Shown: positions 1 to 12,119 of the stretch, piece by piece
Position numbering within the stretch: the stretch's first letter is position 1
Layout: each line of letters begins with the position of its first letter
Assembly (NCBI RefSeq): GCF_963576675.1
Contig: NC_088911.1
Coordinates: 83,729,256 to 83,793,255, forward strand
Length of the DNA stretch: 64,000 nucleotides
Reading direction: 5' to 3'
DNA from: Euphorbia lathyris
Taxonomy: Eukaryota > Streptophyta > Magnoliopsida > Malpighiales > Euphorbiaceae
Notes under the pieces: generated by a model
What the model saw: the letters and a program-made list of their open reading frames with translations, nothing else
Database searches by the model: none
What the model was told of the DNA's origin: nothing
Made by a program: the position numbers and the translations under genes

Positions 1-500
1 GAATACTCGGTTATGGTATTCAGTGGTAGATAGGATTGAGTAGACGAATAGAGGACGGTACTCTTGCATACTCAATTGCTATTGTAAAAGGTTTGTGCTC
101 TACCTTTAAAGAGCTTAGTAGAGGATTGAAAAAGCTCGGAAGGATTCCGGGGACTAGACGTAGGCGGAGAGGCCGAACCAGGATAAGTCTGCTGAGTAAC
201 TTCTAGCCCTTTCTCTTGATATATATATGTATGTGTTGCTTGCTTAAAATTACTCAGTAAATAATTTGTACAAGCTGAAGCTGAGTAATCCGAGTGCTGA
301 GTTGGAAACTGACTTAATTACTTCCCAACTCACAACTGAAACAACTCTAATCAGTATCTGATTAAAGCTGTCTCACTTCACACTCAACCTTGCTGACCTG
401 AAACTAAGTTAAATTATCAAACATTCAGTTAAGTCAGCATTATTAAGCGAAAAAGTTATATTAGTTCCTAACCCCCCTTGGAACTAATCCTATCACGTTA
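1..500 (+). mobile_element. Copia-like LTR remnant (partial)
   Basis: No coding frame. The stretch has the composition and landmarks of the end of a plant Ty1/Copia LTR: a run resembling the LTR R/U5 region around 75-215 (phrases of the type 'gctcggaaggattccgg' and 'gacgtaggcgg'), then an 'agttcctaacccccc' stretch near 465-480 like the end of such leaders. The left side is cut by the window edge and no primer binding site or target duplication could be confirmed. Family call is recognition-based and tentative. Confidence 0.4.
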
Positions 501-770
501 TACGGGACCAAAAAGTTTGTCCTTTCAATTTCGTTCAATTCTATTACTAGCATTTCAATTTCGCTATTTCGATTCTGCATTTCAATTTCCATTTTGTTCA
601 ACATCCACAATTGATTTAACTAACTTTTTTTATAATAGATATAAATTTGATTGTAATTGCTTATATTTCATCAACACTTATGTAATTAATTCATTTTATA
701 TTAATAAAATGGACATTTTCTTAAATCATCGTGCTAATGTCGTATTTAAATTTTCTTTATTGTACTATAG

Positions 771-942
771 AATGAACATTATCTTTACACACGTCTTTAG
801 GGAAGGAAATAGAGTTGCTGATGCATTGGCAAAGTTTGGAGTCTCTTCCTCCGTGATCAATTGGTGGCATTCAGCTCCTGCTTTTTGCCAGAGGTTTATC
901 AATGATGACATTTGTAGTATTTCACAATTGCGTTTTTCTTGA
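771..942 (+). pseudogene. LINE RNase H C-terminal fragment
   Basis: The frame contains FREGNRVADALAKFG, the conserved C-terminal helix of the plant LINE-associated RNase H domain, and continues through a typical LINE C-terminus to a stop at 940-942. The open frame extends upstream to 478, but that part is low-complexity and not recognisably RNase H. Only this tail of ORF2 remains; reverse transcriptase and endonuclease are absent. A pyrimidine-rich stretch follows (943-1020). Confidence 0.6.
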
Positions 943-1470
943 CTTTTCCTATCTTTTCTCATTCCCCCTTCTTTTGTTTGTTCTCTTTCTTCTTCTTTTG
1001 TTCAAACACTCACTTTTTTTCTTTTATTTATATATTGAGGGTTTGTCAGTTTTTGGGCCATAGGTGCTCACCCCGCCCAAGTTCTGTCTCGTCCCAATTT
1101 CTATAAAAAAAAATCGTTTTTTTTAAATTTAGATTTTCTATGCGTATTTTTTTTATCATTTTAACCATCCAAATTAATTGAGAATTAATTTTTTTGGTAC
1201 GCCACGTTTCAATGTGACAAGTTGAAATGAGTAGTATTATGAAAATATATATTTTTTTTTTGAGATAAGTATTATGAAAATATTACTAACATGTATATAT
1301 ACTAAAAATATGTTTGAAAAATATATAATAAAAGAGTTGGTAGTATATACTAAATGGTCAATAGAGGTAGATGAGCCTACACATTAGATCAGTTTTGTAA
1401 ATTTCCTCGTATTTGTACATGACAGGTGTTCTTCTATTATTGGATTGACTTCGTCATTGTAATTCCCCTA
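943..1470. other. Intergenic region upstream of SEC61A
   Basis: AT-rich sequence with pyrimidine tracts and no supportable gene. Its right-hand part should contain the promoter of the SEC61A gene. Confidence 0.5.
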
Positions 1471-1480
1471 ATTATAAGAT
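1471..1480 (+). promoter_or_regulatory. Possible TATA element of SEC61A
   Basis: ATTATAAGAT lies about 30 bp upstream of a CT-rich stretch (1501-1545) that looks like a plant transcription start and 5' leader. It is the only TATA-like motif at a suitable distance. No expression data are available, so this is inference. Confidence 0.35.
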
Positions 1481-1504
1481 ATCTCAGATCGACATCGAGT
1501 CACC

Positions 1505-2187
1505 TCTCTCCGCTCAGATCTCATTCGTTGCTCTCTCTACACAGGGTTAGTTTCTTCTTCTTCTTCCTGATCTAATAATTGTTCGCCTTCGTCTTTTCAA
1601 TAGTATCGGTATTCCTTTTTTTTTATTTGAGAGATTTTCCTATGTGTTTTTAGCGATTAATCTTTCGGCTGCCGAACTGGCTTTTTAAATTGATGTATTG
1701 CCAGATCTATACGGGTACAAGATTATTTTAGCTGGATTTCTCATAATAATTAGTTAATTTTTCTGTTCACAATTCTGAGATAAAACCTGTTGTTGCGATC
1801 TGTTTTTTTTTGTAGGTCTTAGATATGATAGCAAGTTAGATTTCTTAAGGTTTACTCCCTCGGTTTCATATTATTATGAATGGTATAGAAATTAACGATA
1901 TTAGAAAAAAAAGACATTGATACTCTTTATTTATTGATTTCAATATTTATTTATTCTATACTAAGTACATTAAACAGAAAAGAATCTCCAGAAAGGTAGT
2001 ATGTGTTTTGCTAACTAGATGTGTTAGTGTGGGTTGCTAATCATCGCGGCCCTTTTTTAGTGTTTGATGTGCTATTTCCAACCTTAATTGTATCCCAGTC
2101 ACTATTTTTGGGTATTGATATACGTTTTTCGTTTTTTCTGGTAATTGCAGGTTGAATTGTCATAGATAGGGACTTAGGGTAAGTGAG
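1505..2187 (+). other. SEC61A 5' UTR with leader intron
   Basis: A CT-rich leader exon (about 1505-1545) ends at a GTTAGT donor near 1546. The matching acceptor is GTAATTGCAG ending at 2150, leaving a 37-base second leader exon before the ATG at 2188. The leader intron (about 605 bp) contains a half-site resembling a Stowaway MITE end near 1855 (ACTCCCTCGGTTTC). Leader introns in housekeeping plant genes often raise expression; that role is inferred here. Confidence 0.55.
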
Positions 2188-5100
2188 ATGGGTGGTGGAT
2201 TTAGGGTTCTCCATCTTGTCAGACCATTTCTCTCTGTTCTTCCTGAAGTTCAGAGTGCCGACAGAAAAGTTCCATTCCGTGAGAAGGTCATCTACACTGT
2301 GATCTCTCTTTTTATTTTCTTGGTGTGTAGTCAGCTTCCATTGTATGGCATTCATTCCACCACTGGTGCGGATCCTTTTTATTGGATGCGTGTTATTCTT
2401 GCCTCAAACCGTGGGACTGTCATGGAGCTCGGTATCACTCCAATTGTTACATCTGGATTAGTGATGCAACTTCTTTCTGGGTCTAAGATCATTGAAGTGG
2501 ACAACAATGTACGTGAAGACCGGGCCCTTTTGTAAGTGTATTTTAAGGTTAAAGTTCATCTTTTTTTTTTTTTAAAATATCTGGAACTAGTTCATAATAG
2601 TGGTAATCACTTCTTTTCTTCCTCATTGTGGAAACTGTTGGCATTACTTTCAGGAGCTTATTTCTCATGTCTCATACAAACTATGGGTCTAGGGGTTTGA
2701 GTTAAGTCATTACTAATTGGCTTAATAGATTGTGAACTTGTTGAAATAATCAAATTGCTCCTCTGAACTTTGGTAGTGTCTTATTAGCCGCTAATATGGC
2801 TTAGTGACCTCCGGAACTTGTTTATTGTGAAACTAATACATACATTAAACGGGATAAAATGAATTTGGGTTAGAAGGTGTGGTGCACGCTCAATGACATG
2901 GATAATAATAGTCGACACTACCAATATGCATCTAAACCAATATGCAACTGCCATCTGGATCTTAAACGTAAATAATAAACAAAAAAATCAAAATACCCAT
3001 CAAGTTCCCTCTTTTACCTTCCCTTTCCTTCATCTTCTCTTCCTGTTCTTTCTCCCTTAATTAAGAAATGCAGAAATGGGTATCTACCTTCACTAAGTCA
3101 AGCATTCTCTTTCTATTATGGATTTCTACCTCCTACTTGTTCAACCTTCTTTTTTCTTTACTCAAGAAACACAGGTTTGCATTTTGTAGTTGGGTTCTTG
3201 ATCTTTGTCCTTCTCAGATTTTTTACTACGGAAATAATAAAAAGAAAATATTAGTTTCCGCATTAAGGACGAAAAAACGAAATTAAAATGCTACCTAATG
3301 AAAAACTACATACCATCAGAACTTTTTTTTTTCCTGGGTTGAACTAACTCCTTGCCTATGACAAAAAATTGTCTTCTTTGTTTGATTTCGAATATAAGCT
3401 TAAATAATCCATAATAGAATAGCTTGATCTTAGACTTGGTATTGCATGAATGAGATGCGATAAAAAAATATTGTTTACTGCAATTGGAATTTGTGTCAAA
3501 ATAAAAGACAAAAGAAAAAAGAATTGAGGATGGTGAATTGGTGGGTTGATGATGGGAAATAGGTGGAGCAAATTGATTTTTTGAGTTATGAATTATGTGG
3601 TTTTGTGTTTGTGAATCTTTTATAATTTTTGGGATTTTATATTTTGCTGAGAATTTCGGGTTTCCACTAATATTTGGGTTTCCGGATAAGGATTTTCACC
3701 CTTCCATGCCTTTTCTCAGCTCTGTGATGTATGCAAGCTTCCAGGTCAAATGGAAATGGTTATTTAATCTACCTTAAGCACATTCAGGGGCCTAATAAGA
3801 CACTTCTAAAGTTCAAGGGACCAATCGGATTGTTTTTGAAGTTCTGGGGCTCATGATGTATTAAATCTTATTAGTTGTAGTCAGGGATAATATGTTCTAT
3901 TTTAGCCTTCTTGGCCCCATTCCATATCATGGAGTTTACCTGATAGCTTGATATATGTTGCTGTTGCTGGACTTTCTGCAATGACATTAACCTTGAACTT
4001 GGATGAAGTATTAGGTGCTTGGATTTTTATTTCAAATGATACCTCTTTGTCGAATGTGTAAATTATTCTGATTTACTAATTTTATTGAGTTTGACTTAAG
4101 GATTTTGTGAGATGCTTGTGTCATCTTGTATAACTTATTCAGTTATTTGTGCCTTGATCTCTGCCTTTGTGTTATTAGGCACTAGGGTGGCTTTATTTTT
4201 TTGTTTTTCTGTTCTCATCAGTTATTACAAATTGCTTCTCTTGCTTGTGATAGTTATTGTATTCCTCTGATGATTTGTTTCTCTTCCCAGAAATGGTGCT
4301 CAGAAGTTGTTGGGCATCCTGATTGCTGTTGGTGAAGCAGTGGCATATGTTCTCTCTGGGATGTATGGTAGTGTTGGCCAACTTGGGGTAGGTAATGCCA
4401 TTCTTATTATAATTCAACTCTGCTTTGCGGGGATTATTGTGATCTGTTTAGATGAGCTCCTCCAGAAAGGATATGGTTTGGGTTCTGGAATCTCACTTTT
4501 CATAGCGACCAATATCTGGTTAGTGCCATTTTCCTTCTCTCTTTTGTTTTTATTTCTATATTTTGTACTTGCAGGTGCAATTTCCTTCTGTACGTTATCT
4601 TCATATTTTTACCTGTTTGGGTATCTAACGGGACTGCCATTACTTCTCAGTGAAAACATTATCTGGAAAGCTTTTAGTCCAACCACCATTAATAGTGGGA
4701 GAGGTGCTGAATTTGAAGGTGCTGTTATTGCTTTGTTCCATTTGCTGATTACTCGGACGGACAAGGTTCGTGCCCTTCGGGAAGCATTTTACCGGCAGAA
4801 TCTTCCCAATGTAACGAATCTGCTTGCTACAGTCCTGATCTTCCTAATTGTCATCTATTTCCAAGGATTCCGTGTGGTCTTGCCTGTGAGGTCAAAGAAT
4901 GCTCGTGGCCAGCAGGGTTCGTATCCAATCAAGCTGTTCTATACCTCAAACATGCCTATTATTCTGCAGTCTGCCCTTGTTTCAAATCTCTACTTCATCT
5001 CCCAGGTACAAAGATCAATTTGTTTTATGCACAAATATCAAGTTGTTTTATATGCAAGTTGAAGTTTGGTTTAACATTGAATGTGCTGATTTGTTTGTTT

Positions 5101-7923
5101 ACAGTTGTTGTACAGGAGGTATAGTAACAATTTCCTTGTGAATCTTTTGGGAATATGGAAGGAATCTGAATACTCAAATGGCCAGTCTGTTCCTGTTGGT
5201 GGCATCGCTTATTACATTACTGCACCATCAAGGTTACTTTCTTTTCTTCCTCTTTCGCTGGCACTCTTATTCCCATCCTATCTGCACAAAAAACAAAATT
5301 CACATTTTCTTTACTGTACTTCTCTGCTACCTCTGAAGTAACTTCTATTTTTCTCTGCAGTCTTGCTGATATGGCAGCAAATCCTTTCCATGCACTTTTC
5401 TATCTTGTTTTTATGTTGTCAGCATGTGCTCTCTTCTCAAAAACTTGGATTGAGGTTTCTGGATCATCCGCTAAAGATGTGGCGAAGCAACTTAAGGTAT
5501 GGAATCTTGTGTTCTTGATGTAATTTTGTACAGTTTTTTCACCACTTGAGAGAGCTATTTGCCAAAAATATCTATTTAGGGTACCACCGTGCTCTTAAGT
5601 TTATTTTTGCTTATCTGTCTCAAATGCTCTCTACTTTCATTTTTGCCTCTTAACTTAGAATGCGTAAGGAGATTAAGTGTATTGTCTAATCCTGTTTCTG
5701 AAGAGAGAAACAAAATCATAAGTTTTGGAGTTTCTGCATAGATAGTCAAAGAAGTGTATATGCTGAAGTTTCCAGTCTGTTCAATTTTCAATATACAACA
5801 AACTAGATTTATGCCTTCCATTAAGGCATACTGAGAAACTATTCATTCACTAACTTGAAGCAGATAGAAAGTGAAGTTGAAAAAATGATAAGTTGGTTAG
5901 ACTTTAAGCTGATTTAACTTTTCAATGTTGGTTCTTTTGTTTGTCTGCTTAGAATTTGGTACATACTCAGGTTGTTGGTTTTAAACTTGTAACCTTGTTT
6001 TCCTCATGAATTTAGTTTTATTTGATTGAGCAGTTGGTTACTACTTTTAATATGGACTGTACTGATGTTGTATGAGTTCTCAAGTGGACAGCCTTAACGA
6101 ATACCTTAAGGAGCCAACTATTTTAGAAAAGTAGAATCCTGAATAGGCAAATCATTGGTTTCTTGTGGGGTATCTGACTTGCAAAAAAAAAAAAGGGGCG
6201 GCCCGGTCGCATTACGTGCCCCCGCTGAGCGAGGGTCCGGGGAGGGGTCCCACCACAAGGGTGTATTGGGGGCAAGCCTTCCCTTGCCAATTTAATTGGC
6301 AAGAGGCCGCTCCTAAGACTCGAACCCGTGACCTCAGGTCACACGGCAACAACGTTTTACCGTTGCGCCAAGGCTCACCCTCTTTGTAATCATGTAAAAT
6401 TTCATTTCCTGAGTTGTAGGATTGCCCATCTTTGTAATCAGTGCCTAATAACATTCAGCAGTCGAAAAGTTTGGATTTGTTGACACATAACCATGGATTA
6501 ACATTTTTGCCTATCAGTTTATTATATAATCACTAATAGTTTATTTGTTGATAATTCCTAACAAGTTTACCTCCAATCTTGTTGCAATAGCAAGCAAGTA
6601 GACATGTTGTCTACTGCCACATTTGTCTCTAAGAGACTATCTTTGTTATATATGGATAGATACAATCATACAAGGGATTTTTTTATGCATCCCATCCATA
6701 TAGCATAAGTTGAGCACAAATGTTATTGGCTTTAGCATTATGTAGCTGTTTATAACTTTTAAGTGAGTTTGTGAACTACCAAATTGGAGGTGTATTTCTA
6801 GATGTGTGGTTGTAATAACCTTTTAGGTTTGTGATCTTCCATATATGCTGTAAATTAGATAGAGTAATGGCCCAATCAAGGCAAGGCAATTATTCAAATT
6901 TTTTTTTTTATGGTCAATTTAGCTCCACTTTTTACTACCATGCATATCAACCTTGTTATCTCCCTTCTCTATAAAATTAGTGAGAAAGGGTAGATTGATT
7001 GCTTCGTCCCTTCCATATTATGAGTATTGAATGTTGAATCTGCATAAAGGACAAGTTAGTTGAATTTCCTGAGCGGCCTCCTATCTTCTTCTCTCTATTT
7101 ATTTACTATATGTGCTCTTCTGGCTTCTTCATCTATGTGGAAAGCTTGGTGGTATTGGGCTCCTTGATTGATGATATTTTCATTGTAAGGGTTGAAATTT
7201 GCGAGTAGCACTATGTTAGCATCTGATTAGTTCTAATATAAACTCATTTTTTCAAGTTGAAAAATCATTTTGCTGCAGAAAACTCCAAAACTGAATGCGA
7301 GCTGGAAAATTATTAAATGGAATGTTAATTGAAGTTCTAATGGAGGATAAGAACTTCTGGATAAAGAATTCATTAATTGACTCTAACTCATAAATGAATA
7401 AGATCATATGATTGCCATGTTCCACCAGAGAAGGAAGCCCTTTAGACTTCATCTTGATGAATATGCAGGGGACATTTTTCGCATTGGCTAGTCTAGTAAA
7501 AGCAGTTGCGTTTTATTTTTAGCTCATAGCTCTTTCTTTTCCTCAAGTATCCACCCCAACGCAAGCCTCTATTATTTGTTCATTGCATGAAGTGTGGAAC
7601 ATGTTTGGTTTTCCAAAACTAAGATGCATGATGTGCAAGTCTGGTGAATGAGATGTTTTGATTTACATTTTATTTTGTGGCAGGAACAACAAATGGTCAT
7701 GCCTGGGCATCGGGAGTCCAACCTTCAAAAAGAATTGAACCGCTACATCCCGACAGCTGCAGCATTTGGTGGTATCTGCATAGGTGCTTTGACAGTGCTG
7801 GCTGATTTCATGGGTGCAATTGGGTCCGGGACGGGGATTCTTCTCGCGGTCACAATCATATATCAGTACTTTGAGACCTTTGAGAAGGAGAGAGCCAGTG
7901 AACTTGGCTTCTTCGGTTTCTAG
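2188..7923 (+). CDS. SEC61A: Sec61 alpha subunit, ER protein translocon channel
   Basis: Six coding exons with GT-AG introns and consistent phases: 2188-2531, 4291-4518, 4651-5005, 5105-5232, 5361-5496 and 7684-7923. They join to 476 residues, the usual family length (about 475). Sec61 alpha is the ten-helix membrane pore of the ER translocon and works with Sec61 beta and gamma to move or insert nascent proteins. Visible marks are the N-terminal amphipathic stretch [15 protein letters not shown], helix 1 at about 33-53, the plug region near residues 57-78, the highly conserved [10 protein letters not shown] at 106-115, repeated hydrophobic helices, the cytosolic loop with [20 protein letters not shown], and a conserved C-terminus ending ELGFFGF. 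One residue looks inserted in exon 4 (ESEYSNGQS, where relatives read ESEYSGQS). Intron 1 (1759 bp) and intron 5 (2187 bp) host transposons. No lesion is seen; this is an intact housekeeping gene. Confidence 0.97.
2719..3867. mobile_element. Mutator-like nonautonomous element in SEC61A intron 1
   Basis: Degenerate terminal inverted repeats begin GGCTTAATAG at the left and end TATTAAATC at the right. Both continue into 'ctgaacttt / aaagttca' motifs shared with the elements at 29672 and 55389. The flanks TTACTAATT (2710-2718) and TTATTAGTT (3868-3876) match at 7 of 9 positions, as expected for an aged 9-bp Mutator target duplication. The interior has no transposase; short open frames at 3068-3286 (+) and 3356-3571 (-) match nothing I recognise. 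Confidence 0.65.
6183..6380 (-). mobile_element. Au-like SINE in SEC61A intron 5
   Basis: Read on the minus strand, the element starts with a tRNA-like head carrying an A box (TGGCGCAACGGTAAAACG) and a B box (GGTTCGAGTCT). It continues with the Au SINE body (CTTGCC...AATTGGCAAG, ...GGGTCCCACCACAAGG complement, CCGGACCCTCGCTCAGC) and ends in a T tail, seen as the A run at 6183-6194. It lies antisense to SEC61A. No clear target duplication is left. A similar SINE, split in two, sits at 58608-59999. Confidence 0.85.
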
Positions 7924-8530
7924 GGTTGGGTGTTGATTTAGATTGATGGATAATAGTTCCGGCAAGCTCCCCTGCAATTTTTTTTTGTGAGCTAAGAGAT
8001 GATGTATCCAAAGGTCGTTTTGATGACAGGTTTAAATTAGAGTGTAGGGGGTAGTTCTTTAGAAGTTGGAAGTAGAAATACACATTGCTGCAAGTGCTTG
8101 TTTATGGTTTTCGTGCACTTCCACTTCAACAACACACTTGGTCTTCCAATATTCTTGAGTTCTGTATTAGTAGGTCCAATGGATATTTAGTTTTCCTGTT
8201 TATCGTAAGACAATTAGAAGAAATAGTCGGATTCTGCCTTATTGACGTGTAATTTCGCTGCAATTTATGTACCTGCCTGCTACAGTTGGTTCTGGTAACA
8301 GATTTTTAAATTGGTATACGATGATAAATTATGATGGATACTTTTCTATCTAAATTTCTAGTTCCCATTAGCAACTGCTGATGCTCCAGATTTTTCCTTG
8401 GTTAAAGAAGGAAAGCTCTGTAGGCAACATCCTTTGAGAGACATTGGTGACCTTTTTATATGGCATTGCCTGCAGCAAACAGTTCATTTATGTGCAATAA
8501 ATGTTGTTCTACTTTACCCTATTGTGTGGG
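7924..8530 (+). other. SEC61A 3' UTR and downstream flank
   Basis: Follows the TAG stop at 7921-7923. A T-rich stretch at 7979-7987 and an AATAAA at 8496-8501 are candidate 3' end signals, but the true cleavage site cannot be fixed. No other gene is seen. Confidence 0.4.
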
Positions 8531-8906
8531 TGTCTCATGGTATTTTAATTTGCGTTCGAACTTCGAAAATACAGCTGACATCGTTTGTTTTTTAATTCCC
8601 TGCATAAAGGAAGGTCCAAGGTTTGAACAAAGGACGGGGCAAAAAAACAAGAAGAGAAATGGTCAAGTCTAAAGATCAGATCAGTAAAAACCACGAATTT
8701 GAAGAACCTTCTTGGGGTTCCACTTATCATGGCTCTATGGCCTCTGGAGGTGAGGGGTTCGGGACATAAGATTCAGATAACTCTCGAGTTTTGTGGAATC
8801 TGGGTAGGTACAATAAGGCAGCTTTCAAGCTGGTTTGGGGAGCCTGGGTAGGAACAGTAAGGTTATCGACACCTGCAAAATCGGTCAGGCCACTTTCAAT
8901 TGCTCA
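8531..8906. other. Intergenic, nothing recognised
   Basis: No open frame with recognisable content. It contains a loosely repeated motif 'tgggtaggtacaataagg / tgggtaggaacagtaagg' (about 8800-8870). Confidence 0.4.
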
Positions 8907-9275
8907 GAGCATCTCCAATAGAGGTGCCTAAAAGAGTGCCAAAACTTACTAAAATATAGTAGTATTTTATTGTCCCTTTCATCCACATCATTTTTGACAA
9001 CTTTAATTTAAAAAATGCTCCAATAGAGGTTGCTTGAAAAGTTGCCACTACAATCCTACAAATTATTATTTTATTATAAAAAAAATGTTTCAGATTTATT
9101 ATTTCTAGGAGAGTATATTAAAAAATAATTAAACAAGGTTGCCAAGAGGTTGCCAAAAATTGGCAACTTTTCTTGGCACCCACAATCACTCCAATAGTGG
9201 GCACCCTTTAAAAGTTGCCAAACCTGATGTCACATCAGTCGGCACTTTTTTAGACACCCTCTATTGGAGATGCTC
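8907..9275. mobile_element. TIR MITE (possibly Tourist/Harbinger-like)
   Basis: Perfect terminal inverted repeats GAGCATCTCCAATAGAGG and its complement bound a 369-bp AT-rich element without coding capacity. Flanking trinucleotides are TCA on the left and TTA on the right, one change from the TTA duplication typical of Tourist elements. Internal copies of the subterminal motif (9011-9045, 9130-9235) give further self-complementarity. Confidence 0.8.
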
Positions 9276-9278
9276 TTA

Positions 9279-10799
9279 AGGGCTGATATCATCGTATTTC
9301 TCAGTTAAGTTGACTTCGGTCAAATTGAGGTCTAAGCTTCTTGCTCTTTTTTACTCATGATACTTATTATTTAAGGAAAGCAGAAAGGAATGAAAAGTTA
9401 TAATTATAAATAAATTTGAGTCGATGGTTCTTTTATAAAGGAGGATCATTGTAAAGGCCATATTCTATAGTTTTACTATAATTGTGAGTTGAAACTTAAA
9501 AAGGAAAAAACCGCTCCTCGAACACTCTTACTATATGTTGTTGTATAAGTTGGTATCCTAAGGAATCTCCACCCTTCCATATTCAATTCATCCGTCCATG
9601 AATTCATCCCATAAATCATGTACTAATTCTTGACAAAGTGGGTCTTACTTGACACTAAATAATCACTCCAGGTCTTGTTATTAGCTCCGAGGAAAACCCT
9701 TATAGGTTTACGAGTACCAGGTCCAAGGAAGGGACTCCATTGTATAGGAAATGAGAAATGTCTTATTTCTCACAATGAAATTTTATTTCTCCACTCTTGG
9801 AGTTTATTGGTCGGTTTTTAAAGGGGCAGTTGTACTGATACATGGTTATTAGTTGAGACCAAGCGATGGATCCTATTTGGCTCGGGGCTATGCCAAGATC
9901 ATGAAGAACTTGAAAGAACGACAATAAACAAACTCGAAACTCGCACACGAGATGCACCTCATAAAGAATGAAGGCGATATTAGACGTTCGACTATTCGCT
10001 CGAACCTCAGGCTATGGAGCCTCCACTACATAGGCCCCTCCAACTCTGTCTGCAACGTATATTAAAGCCACATCCTCCAACGTTAATATGCTAGTGACTT
10101 CATCAACTTGAAAGGGATTTTTTGGGGGTGTATGGTGATGACAATGCTCGCATATGCTGCCCAACTTACTCCAAGGTTTAATCCACAATTGCCTCTTAGA
10201 ATATTCATAAAGTGTGCTTGTATCGATGTCAACATTCTTAGAAGTCCGGGAGGCAAAAAATTCTTTTGTATACTTAACCATGGTTGAAAAGGATGTCCTT
10301 ATGCGTTGGGAAGTAATCTCTATTTTCTTTGTTTTTTTACAGAAGGATTTCTGTCTTTCTCATTAGAATCGTTAGTTCAAGAAATGTCTAAATAGGAAGA
10401 AGCTTGAGCATCTCACAGGGGGGGATATGAGAGCAATCTTTAATATTATAAACAAGGACGATTAACCAAGTAAAATTAAATGAGATACAATTTAAACAAG
10501 TAAAGTACCATGAGAAAATAATTACAAGCGAAACTAACTTGAAGATAATAAGGTTATTTCGCTATGAGATTCAAATGCCAATGAAATGTAGTCTTTGTGC
10601 CTTATACTCGAGAACTACTGAATGCAAAAAGCTACGACTCAACGCAAGTGTATACCACTATATGTAACTATTAGTTTCACATCGAACGATTACATATGCT
10701 TCGATCGACAACAATTAAACCTTAGGATGAGAACAAAAGTCAATAAGTGCCTCTTCACATTAATGTTCGAAATGAGAGAAAATGAGGGGATCTATTTCG
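9279..10799. other. Intergenic, no supported gene
   Basis: No recognisable protein. An 89-residue minus-strand frame at 10012-10281 has no match I know. Parts near 9690-9990 have the texture of old retroelement sequence, but I cannot assign a family. Confidence 0.35.
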
Positions 10800-10807
10800 G
10801 ATCAAGT

Positions 10808-11554
10808 CAGTGGCGGAACCAGGACCCCGAGATCAAACATATCAGTAAAAAAAAAATTTAAAACGTAAAAAAAAATCGAAATTAACTGTGCGGTTGACGG
10901 TAAATTTTCAAAGTCCAGCCCGTTAGGGCTTGGCAAAATTTTTTTAGCCTCCAACGCATTAAAACTGTAAAAATGTTATCATTTGTTTTTTTTGAAACTA
11001 GCATTGAACTAATAGAAAATTAAACATGTTTACTTTTTTTTAATGGTAAAGACATAATAAAAATGAATTCCAAAGTGTTATCAAAAAATAAAAAATAAAG
11101 AGTCTATTTAAATTAATTAATAATGGTAACATGTTTTTATAATTATTGGAAAATAAAATTAAAATAAATAAAAACTTTTTAAAAGAAAAGAGGTTGAAGG
11201 GAGTTGAACATAAACCTCTCAAATATTTTTTTTCAAGAGTTGCGCAATGCGCTTACATTAAAGAAGAAAGAAAAATCCCTACCAGACCCGAATGTGATTC
11301 GAACCCATGACCTCCCAAGGCATAAGTAAGCTCTCAACCACTAGGCTAAGAGCTTCACCACAACATAAACCTCTCAAATAAAAGTAAGCATCCTTAACCA
11401 TCTCATCTACCTTTAAACATTAAAATAATACTACATAGAGTCAATATAATTCTTTCCAAAATATTACCAGACACCATTACTAATTTTTTTTTTCTCAATT
11501 CTCCGGCCGCCTGCAGGGGCTCGAGCCCCCCCAACCCCCCTGGTTCCGCCCTTG
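10808..11554. mobile_element. Nonautonomous hAT element with CAGTGGCGGAACC ends
   Basis: The left end is CAGTGGCGGAACCAGG and the right end is CCTGGTTCCGCCCTTG, which are inverted repeats with two mismatches. Perfect 8-bp target duplications GATCAAGT occur at 10800-10807 and 11555-11562, diagnostic for hAT. The 747-bp interior is AT-rich and carries no transposase. A SINE is nested at 11226-11361. The ends match those of the element at 58654-59859, so these are one family. Confidence 0.9.
11226..11361 (-). mobile_element. tRNA-derived SINE nested in the hAT element
   Basis: On the minus strand there is a tRNA-like head with an A box (TTAGCCTAGTGGTTGAGAG) and a B box (GGTTCGAATCAC), then a short body and an A-rich tail. 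It is flanked by perfect 19-bp direct repeats AACATAAACCTCTCAAATA at 11207-11225 and 11362-11380, the target duplication of LINE-driven insertion. The head differs from the Au-like SINEs elsewhere in this window. Confidence 0.88.
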
Positions 11555-11562
11555 GATCAAGT

Positions 11563-12119
11563 CCAAACAAAGGCCAATTCACTTTGTAAAACTTATACAA
11601 GTCTAATAAGTCCACTGATGAATGAGAACCCTACAAATTGCCCGCCGCATAGTTAAGGAGTAAAACGATACTTCCACACTAGTGGAAGCTTATAAATAGG
11701 TACATTTACTTTATTTCTCTTCATTAGGTAAGATCCCCATCATTGGTCAATAAACATTCAAGGAAGTCAACTCGGAAATTAGATCGGACCCAACACCTGT
11801 TATTTGATAACATTTGTCTCCTAATCTATTAAAAAATATTAGTTTTTTTTTGCTCTTGTTCTATTATTTGTTAATATTCCCCCAACCATTAAAATTGGTG
11901 AAATCTCAAGTTTTTTTCCTCTTCTTCTACTATTTGGTAATATTCCCCCAACCATTAAAATTGATGAAATCTCAACTTCATACTAAACTAACTGTTCATT
12001 TTCAATTTTTTTTATTGAAGGAAAAGAAATTTATTAAGAAGGATTCAAATCCTTAAAAATTACATTCTCGTGCTTTCACGTATTGTCAAACTAGTATCTA
12101 AAAAAATATTGTTCAAAAG
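11563..12119. repeat. Intergenic stretch with a 66-bp tandem duplication
   Basis: Two adjacent, slightly diverged copies of about 66 bp lie at about 11845-11914 and 11915-11976, each containing TATTCCCCCAACCATTAAAA. The rest is AT-rich with no gene. Confidence 0.6.

Noticed and set aside
3068..3286. 72-residue frame as a gene within SEC61A intron 1
   Set aside because: Inside a Mutator-like element, no homology recognised. Kept only as possible captured DNA.
11281..11355. Minus-strand tRNA gene
   Set aside because: Has A and B boxes but no proper acceptor stem, and sits inside a 19-bp target duplication with a tail, so it is a SINE head.
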